64,000 nucleotides of DNA from Dysgonomonas sp. UBA7710. GTDB taxonomy: Bacteria > Bacteroidota > Bacteroidia > Bacteroidales > Dysgonomonadaceae. Below the pieces are notes generated by a model. It was not told the DNA's origin, ran no database searches, and saw only the letters and a program-made list of their open reading frames with translations. Position numbers and translations under genes: made by a program. Positions 59,802 to 64,000 of this stretch are shown piece after piece (the stretch's first letter is position 1; each line of letters starts with the position of its first letter). The stretch covers positions 97,780 through 161,779 of the forward strand of contig NZ_DLFW01000045.1 in assembly GCF_002482385.1 (NCBI RefSeq), in the 5' to 3' direction.

Positions 59802-61775
59802 ATGATAATAATGGAGAATATATATAGAGGTATTTATAGTCTTTTATTGACAGGTTTATTGATGTTATGGGGTCTCCCCTGCTTTTCACAACAAAAGATA
59901 GAGCAGATTATTCGTCCCGGCCAGCTTTGGCCCGATGATAAGGGTGTTCATATCAACGCGCATGGAGGAGGCATCCTCTATCACAATGGGAAATACTATT
60001 GGTTTGGGGAACATAAAGGAGGAAAGTCTAACTCTGCATTTGTTGGCGTCACATGCTATTCATCCGATGACTTGTATAACTGGAAGAATGAGGGGGTAGC
60101 TCTGCCTGTTTCGGAGGACCGGAATAGTCCTATCGTAAGAGGTTGCATAATAGAACGTCCCAAGGTTATATATAATGAGAATACTAAAAAGTTTGTGATG
60201 TATTTCCATCTCGAACTTAAAGGCAAAGGCTATGCGGCAGCCAATGTCGGGATCGCTGTAAGTGATAATGTAACAGGCCCCTACCGGTTTATCAAGAATA
60301 GCAGGGTGAATGCCGGTAAGTGGCCTTTGAATATGACCACAGAGCAGCAAACTTCAACAATAAAATCTACCGACTTTAAAGACTGGTGGACACCCCAATG
60401 GCATAAAGCTGTGGATGACGGATTATTCGTCCGCCGCGATTTTGCCGGAGGGCAGATGTCCCGCGATATGACTTTATATGTAGATGATGATGGTAAGGCC
60501 TATCATATCTACGCATCAGAGGAAAACCTTACACTTCAGATAGCCGAATTGACAGAGGATTACTTAAATCATACTGGTAAATATATCCGTATAGAACCGG
60601 GTGGCCATAACGAAGCCCCTGCTATGTTTAAGAAAGATGGACGCTACTTTATGATAACGTCAGGATGTACAGGCTGGGCGCCGAATGCTGCACGTCTGCT
60701 TACTGCCGGTAATATCCGGGGGCCATGGACATTGCATCCGAACCCGTGTGTAGGAAAGGATGCGGAACTCACTTTCCATTCGCAGAGTACTTACATATTA
60801 CCGGTAACGGGAAAGAAAGACGCCTTTATTTTTATGGGAGACAGATGGACTCCTAAAGATCCTGTCGACGGGCGATACATCTGGCTTCCGATACTCTTCG
60901 AAAACGGTATGCCTGTGTTGAAATGGATGGACGAATGGAATCTGGATATTTTCGATCATATGAATGCAGACAATGCTATTCCCAAAGATATACAAGGCTG
61001 GAATCTTGTCTGGAATGATGAGTTTGACAAAGATGGCAAACCTGATGCCAATGTCTGGAGCTATGAAAATGGCTTTGTAAGGAATCAGGAGCTGCAATGG
61101 TATCAACCCGACAATGCGATATGCAAGAACGGGGTACTCAATATACAGGGCAGGAGGGAGCAAGTAAAGAACCCTGCTTATGAACCGGGAAGCACCGATT
61201 GGAGGAGGAACCGTGAATATGCCGGTTATACTTCATCTTCCATAAAAACGGTAGGGAAGAAAGAATTCCGGTACGGACGTTTCGAAATCAGGGCGAAGAT
61301 ACCTACAGCAACAGGTTCATGGCCTGCCATCTGGACACTGGGGACTTCTATGGAATGGCCGTCGAACGGAGAAATAGACCTGATGGAATATTATCTGGTG
61401 GGAGGAAAGCCTCACATATTGGCTAACACAGCATGGGGAACAGACAAAAGATACGATGCCAAATGGGACTCGGAGATAATACCATTCGCCAATTTTACAG
61501 ATAAAGACCCGTTTTGGGCGGATAAGTTCCACGTATGGCGTATGGATTGGGATGAGGATGCCATCCGCCTGTATATAGACGATATAATGGTAAACGAAAC
61601 CTTGCTCAAAGATACTCAGAATGGCTCGATAGGTGAAAATCTGAATCCTTTTAGGCAGCCTCACTATATTTTACTAAATTTGGCTATCGGAGGAAATGGC
61701 GGCACACCGGACGATAATGCCTTCCCTTTGACCTATGAAATCGACTATGTACGCGTTTATCAAAAAGCTGAATAG
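59802..61775 (+). CDS. Fusion of GH43_24-like exo-beta-1,3-galactanase and GH16 domains
   Basis: A 657-residue exported protein (signal peptide to about residue 29) of two enzymes. Residues 35-385 form a GH43-type propeller with INAHGGGILYHNGKYYWFGE, IIERPKVIYNE, GWAPNAARLL and MGDRWTPKD. It matches the pattern of exo-beta-1,3-galactanases, including Glu118, Asp222, Glu271 and Gln328, the set described for the fungal enzyme that lacks the usual Asp base. Residues 400-655 form a GH16 jelly roll, with GEIDLMEY carrying Glu524 and Glu529. Such a pair could act as endo- and exo-enzyme on beta-1,3-galactan. An ATG at 59811 is an alternative start. It follows susD and precedes the BNR_4 gene by 21 bp. 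Confidence 0.87.
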   Translation: MIIMENIYRGIYSLLLTGLLMLWGLPCFSQQKIEQIIRPGQLWPDDKGVHINAHGGGILYHNGKYYWFGEHKGGKSNSAFVGVTCYSSDDLYNWKNEGVALPVSEDRNSPIVRGCIIERPKVIYNENTKKFVMYFHLELKGKGYAAANVGIAVSDNVTGPYRFIKNSRVNAGKWPLNMTTEQQTSTIKSTDFKDWWTPQWHKAVDDGLFVRRDFAGGQMSRDMTLYVDDDGKAYHIYASEENLTLQIAELTEDYLNHTGKYIRIEPGGHNEAPAMFKKDGRYFMITSGCTGWAPNAARLLTAGNIRGPWTLHPNPCVGKDAELTFHSQSTYILPVTGKKDAFIFMGDRWTPKDPVDGRYIWLPILFENGMPVLKWMDEWNLDIFDHMNADNAIPKDIQGWNLVWNDEFDKDGKPDANVWSYENGFVRNQELQWYQPDNAICKNGVLNIQGRREQVKNPAYEPGSTDWRRNREYAGYTSSSIKTVGKKEFRYGRFEIRAKIPTATGSWPAIWTLGTSMEWPSNGEIDLMEYYLVGGKPHILANTAWGTDKRYDAKWDSEIIPFANFTDKDPFWADKFHVWRMDWDEDAIRLYIDDIMVNETLLKDTQNGSIGENLNPFRQPHYILLNLAIGGNGGTPDDNAFPLTYEIDYVRVYQKAE

Positions 61776-61796
61776 TCCGGACTGAAAATTATAACC

Positions 61797-63089
61797 ATGA
61801 AAATAAAGAAGTACATATTATTAAGTTTCATACTCCTCTCTGTATCCACCTATGCTCAGAAGTTAATACCTGTAGCGCCGGGTTGGTCAAACAATTCCGT
61901 GAATGTAACCGTGTTTCGCAAAAATTCACTGGTTACCCATAACGATGTTCAGTTTATAGCCTATTACGACCCAGATGGTTTCCTTACATTAGGTAAACGC
62001 AATATAGGAGAAGATAGCTGGACTATAAATAAAACCCATTACAAAGGCAATGTTTCCGATGCCCATAATTCCATCAGTATCATGACTGACGGCGACGGTT
62101 ATCTGCATGTATCATGGGATCATCACGGGCACCCGTTGCGTTATGCGAAAGGGATAGCACCTTATTCCCTCGAACTGGGTGAAAAACAGCCTATGACCGG
62201 AAGCCTTGAAACGAATGTCACCTATCCCGAGTTTCTGAAAATGCCCGATGGAGACTTGATTTTCATGTATCGGGACGGACAATCGGGTAGGGGTAACCTC
62301 GTCATGAACAGGTATAACCTGAAATCAAAATCATGGATTCAAATACAGAAGAACTTTATTGACGGCGAAAACCAGCGCAATGCCTATTGGCAATCCTGCA
62401 TAGACGATAAAGGGACTATTCATCTGTCGTGGGTATGGCGTGAAACAGCCGATGTTGCCACCAATCACGACTTGTGTTATGCGAGGTCTTACGATGGCGG
62501 TGTGTCATGGGAAAACTCGAAAGGTGAAAAGTATAATTTACCTATTACCGCAGCAAAATCGGAAATAGCTTGTCCCGTTCCCCAAAATAGCGAGTTGATC
62601 AATCAGACGTCGATGGTTACCGATGCTAAAGGTAATCCCTATATAGCTACTTACTGGAGAGAACAGGATTCGGATATTCCACAATACCATATCGTTTACT
62701 ATACAGGTAAGAAATGGAACGACTTAAATCTGGGTTTCCGTAAAACGCCATTCTCCCTGAAAGGAACGGGGACAAAACGTATTCCGGTATCCCGTCCGCA
62801 GGTAGTTGCTAAGATAAAAGGCAAATCGACCGAATTGAGTCTCTTGTTCCGGGATGAAGAGAGAGGAGGAAAGGCCTCGGTTGCCATCAGTAAAGACATA
62901 AAGAAAAACAAATGGGAGATCAGGGACCTGACCGATTTTTCCCTCGGTTCATGGGAACCGTCCTTCGATACCGAGCTGTGGCGCAGTAAAGGTCTCTTAC
63001 ATGTATTCGTCCAGAAAGTAGAGCAAATCGACGGCGAGGGTAAAGCTGACGTAGAACCGCAGATGGTAAATGTGCTGGAAATTGAATAA
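61797..63089 (+). CDS. BNR_4-type beta-propeller protein (GH145 or PL24/25-like)
   Basis: A 430-residue exported protein (signal peptide to about residue 20, VSTYAQ) with BNR_4-family propeller repeats: AYYDPDGFLTLGKRNIG, SWDHHGHPLRYAKGI, MYRDGQSGRGNLV, HLSWVWRETADVATNHDLCYARSYDGGVSWE and LFRDEERGGKASVAISKD. Families with this fold include ulvan lyases PL24/PL25 and GH145, which removes rhamnose from glucuronate at arabinogalactan side-chain ends. His48 (LVTHNDVQF), His109-His110 and His112 are candidate catalytic residues. It is cotranscribed with the GH43-GH16 fusion. Rhamnosidase or lyase activity is inference from context. Confidence 0.78.
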   Translation: MKIKKYILLSFILLSVSTYAQKLIPVAPGWSNNSVNVTVFRKNSLVTHNDVQFIAYYDPDGFLTLGKRNIGEDSWTINKTHYKGNVSDAHNSISIMTDGDGYLHVSWDHHGHPLRYAKGIAPYSLELGEKQPMTGSLETNVTYPEFLKMPDGDLIFMYRDGQSGRGNLVMNRYNLKSKSWIQIQKNFIDGENQRNAYWQSCIDDKGTIHLSWVWRETADVATNHDLCYARSYDGGVSWENSKGEKYNLPITAAKSEIACPVPQNSELINQTSMVTDAKGNPYIATYWREQDSDIPQYHIVYYTGKKWNDLNLGFRKTPFSLKGTGTKRIPVSRPQVVAKIKGKSTELSLLFRDEERGGKASVAISKDIKKNKWEIRDLTDFSLGSWEPSFDTELWRSKGLLHVFVQKVEQIDGEGKADVEPQMVNVLEIE

Positions 63090-63112
63090 GTACATAGACT
63101 ATTAATGATTAC

Positions 63113-63150
63113 AAAAGAGTTGCAGTTATCTATTGCAGCTCTTTTTTATG
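63113..63150 (+). terminator. Terminator of the galactan-type locus
   Basis: AAAAGAGTTGCA (63113-63124) pairs with TGCAGCTCTTTT (63134-63145) with one wobble, followed by TTTATG. Confidence 0.88.
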
Positions 63151-63265
63151 TTCATCTGTTTGTTTCAGATTGCCATCGTTTTGTTTTTATGCCGTACACT
63201 TACGGAATCTAATACCCGACCGGAGATAAGCGTTTGCATCAAACGGATCATTCTTTCTTTATTTT

Positions 63266-63300
63266 TTTGAATTAATTCCTATTAAAAATTACTACTTTTG
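63266..63300 (+). promoter_or_regulatory. Promoter of queC
   Basis: TTTG at 63266-63269 and TACTTTTG at 63293-63300. The -7 element is an exact match; the 23-nt spacing is a little long. The leader would be about 58 nt. Confidence 0.6.
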
Positions 63301-63308
63301 TAATTGAA

Positions 63309-63362
63309 AGGCTTTCGCCTGTCCGTGTAGCTTAGGAACAACCACGTAAAAAACAAAGAATT
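63309..63362 (+). promoter_or_regulatory. Candidate preQ1 riboswitch in the queC leader
   Basis: A small hairpin AGGC/GCCT (63309-63320) is followed by CGTG (63324-63327) pairing with CACG (63343-63346). An A-rich tail TAAAAAACAAAGAA follows and abuts the start codon. A short stem, a loop containing AGC and AACC, and an A-rich tail that can fold back are the plan of preQ1-I riboswitches. The stem is only 4 bp, so this is tentative. Confidence 0.35.
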
Positions 63363-63364
63363 TA

Positions 63365-64000
63365 ATGAATAAAAAAGAACCAGCATTGGTCTTGTTCTCA
63401 GGTGGACAGGACTCTACAACATGCCTTTACTGGGCTATTGAAAACTTTTCTTCCGTTCGCACTCTATGCTTTACTTACGGTCAACGCCACTCTAAAGAGG
63501 TAGAGGTGGCACAGGCAATTGCCGGACATGCAGGTGTACCTTTCCAGTTGTTGGATGCATCCATTATCAGCCAGTTGTCTGTAAACTCTTTGACAAGTGA
63601 TATTGTAATGGATCAGGAAAAGCCGGCCGATTCGTACCCGAATACATTTGTTCCGGGACGGAATCTGTTGTTTCTTACTTTCGCGGCTGTCATAGCCCGT
63701 TCGCATGGTATCCGTCACATTGTGACAGGTGTATCCGAAGCCGATTACAGCGGTTATCCCGATTGCAGGGATACGTTTATACTATCGGCAAATGCTTCGA
63801 TCAATCTGGCGATGGACGAGCATTTTCAGATTCACACACCGTTAATGTGGCGCGATAAGACTGCCGTATGGCAGTTAGCTGACCAATTGGGTGTTTTCGA
63901 CGTCGTGCGCACTCAAACCCTGACCTGTTACAATGGCATTATAGCTGATGGTTGCGGACATTGTCCCGCCTGTAAACTGCGTAAACAAGGTTTAGAAAAT
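63365..64000 (+). CDS. queC: 7-cyano-7-deazaguanine synthase (partial, runs off the window)
   Basis: The first 212 codons of an enzyme of about 220 residues that converts 7-carboxy-7-deazaguanine to preQ0 with ATP and ammonia, in queuosine synthesis. The PP-loop SGGQDSTTCLYWA lies near residues 12-24. YGQRHSKEVEVAQAIA, FVPGRNLLFLTFAA and VSEADYSGYPDCRDTF follow. The zinc-binding cysteines appear in LTCYNGIIADGCGHCPACKLR. The frame is open to base 64000 without a stop. Cytosolic. Other queuosine genes may follow outside the window. Confidence 0.96.
   Translation, partial: MNKKEPALVLFSGGQDSTTCLYWAIENFSSVRTLCFTYGQRHSKEVEVAQAIAGHAGVPFQLLDASIISQLSVNSLTSDIVMDQEKPADSYPNTFVPGRNLLFLTFAAVIARSHGIRHIVTGVSEADYSGYPDCRDTFILSANASINLAMDEHFQIHTPLMWRDKTAVWQLADQLGVFDVVRTQTLTCYNGIIADGCGHCPACKLRKQGLEN

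Overview
The window is chromosomal DNA of a Bacteroidota bacterium, most likely Bacteroidales and perhaps Dysgonomonas-like (the genus is an inference). The signs are two SusC/SusD pairs, a hybrid two-component system (HTCS), an ECF sigma/FecR pair, A-rich leaders without Shine-Dalgarno sequences, and several Bacteroidota-type promoters (TTTG, about 19 nt, TAnnTTTG). There are no intact insertion sequences, phage structural genes or CRISPR arrays. Gene density is high, with one tRNA (Pro, UGG).

Layout. 0.1-9.6 kb: ECF sigma, FecR anti-sigma, SusC with an STN signalling domain, SusD and a GH92 alpha-mannosidase, which together look like a glycan locus controlled by trans-envelope signalling. 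9.7-16.8 kb: housekeeping and accessory genes (ung, an orphan phBC6A51-type HTH gene, MATE exporter, flavodoxin, HAD nucleotidase, and a purine permease paired with a Tsx/DUF5020-like outer-membrane protein). 17-21.6 kb: tRNA-Pro, GH29 alpha-L-fucosidase, proS. 21.8-23 kb: two tandem DUF3836 paralogues sharing an ECF-type promoter. 23-29.4 kb: a patatin-like protein, then a D-xylose cluster (degenerate-Nudix regulator, xylB, xylA, xylE). 29.5-41 kb: eleven leftward genes for hexuronate catabolism headed by a LacI-type regulator. 41.7-63.1 kb: a large plant-glycan locus (double GH43, HTCS, GH2, GH105, DUF2264, SusC/SusD, a GH43-GH16 fusion, a BNR_4 propeller protein). 63.4 kb to the end: queC, cut by the window edge.

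How the genes fit together. The 41.7-63 kb set reads as a locus for type II arabinogalactan (AGP-like) glycans. The fusion's N-terminal half carries the residue pattern of exo-beta-1,3-galactanases, and GH105, DUF2264 and the BNR_4 protein would handle glucuronate-bearing side-chain ends. The neighbouring operon would catabolise the products: glucuronate through UxaC, an SDR fructuronate reductase and UxuA, and unsaturated uronate through KduI and KduD, both converging on KdgK and KdgA. Substrate assignment is inference from families and context.

The most unusual feature lies between genes. In the uronate operon three gaps are only 18-21 bp, but the others are 62-111 bp and hold long hairpins built from short repeated words. 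One gap is 511 bp and holds a four-helix-bundle (23S rRNA IVS-type) gene flanked by perfect 23-bp inverted repeats. Deleting that unit would restore a 13-bp gap, so it looks like an insertion. Related words recur at 19.4-19.9, 27.8, 41.5 and 43.6 kb. Other notable signals are two palindromic operators bracketing the lacI promoter, a 25-bp-stem hairpin and an (AG)n tract upstream of the second susC, a nested palindromic repeat at 41.3 kb, and a C-rich repeat inside a coding sequence at 11.4 kb.
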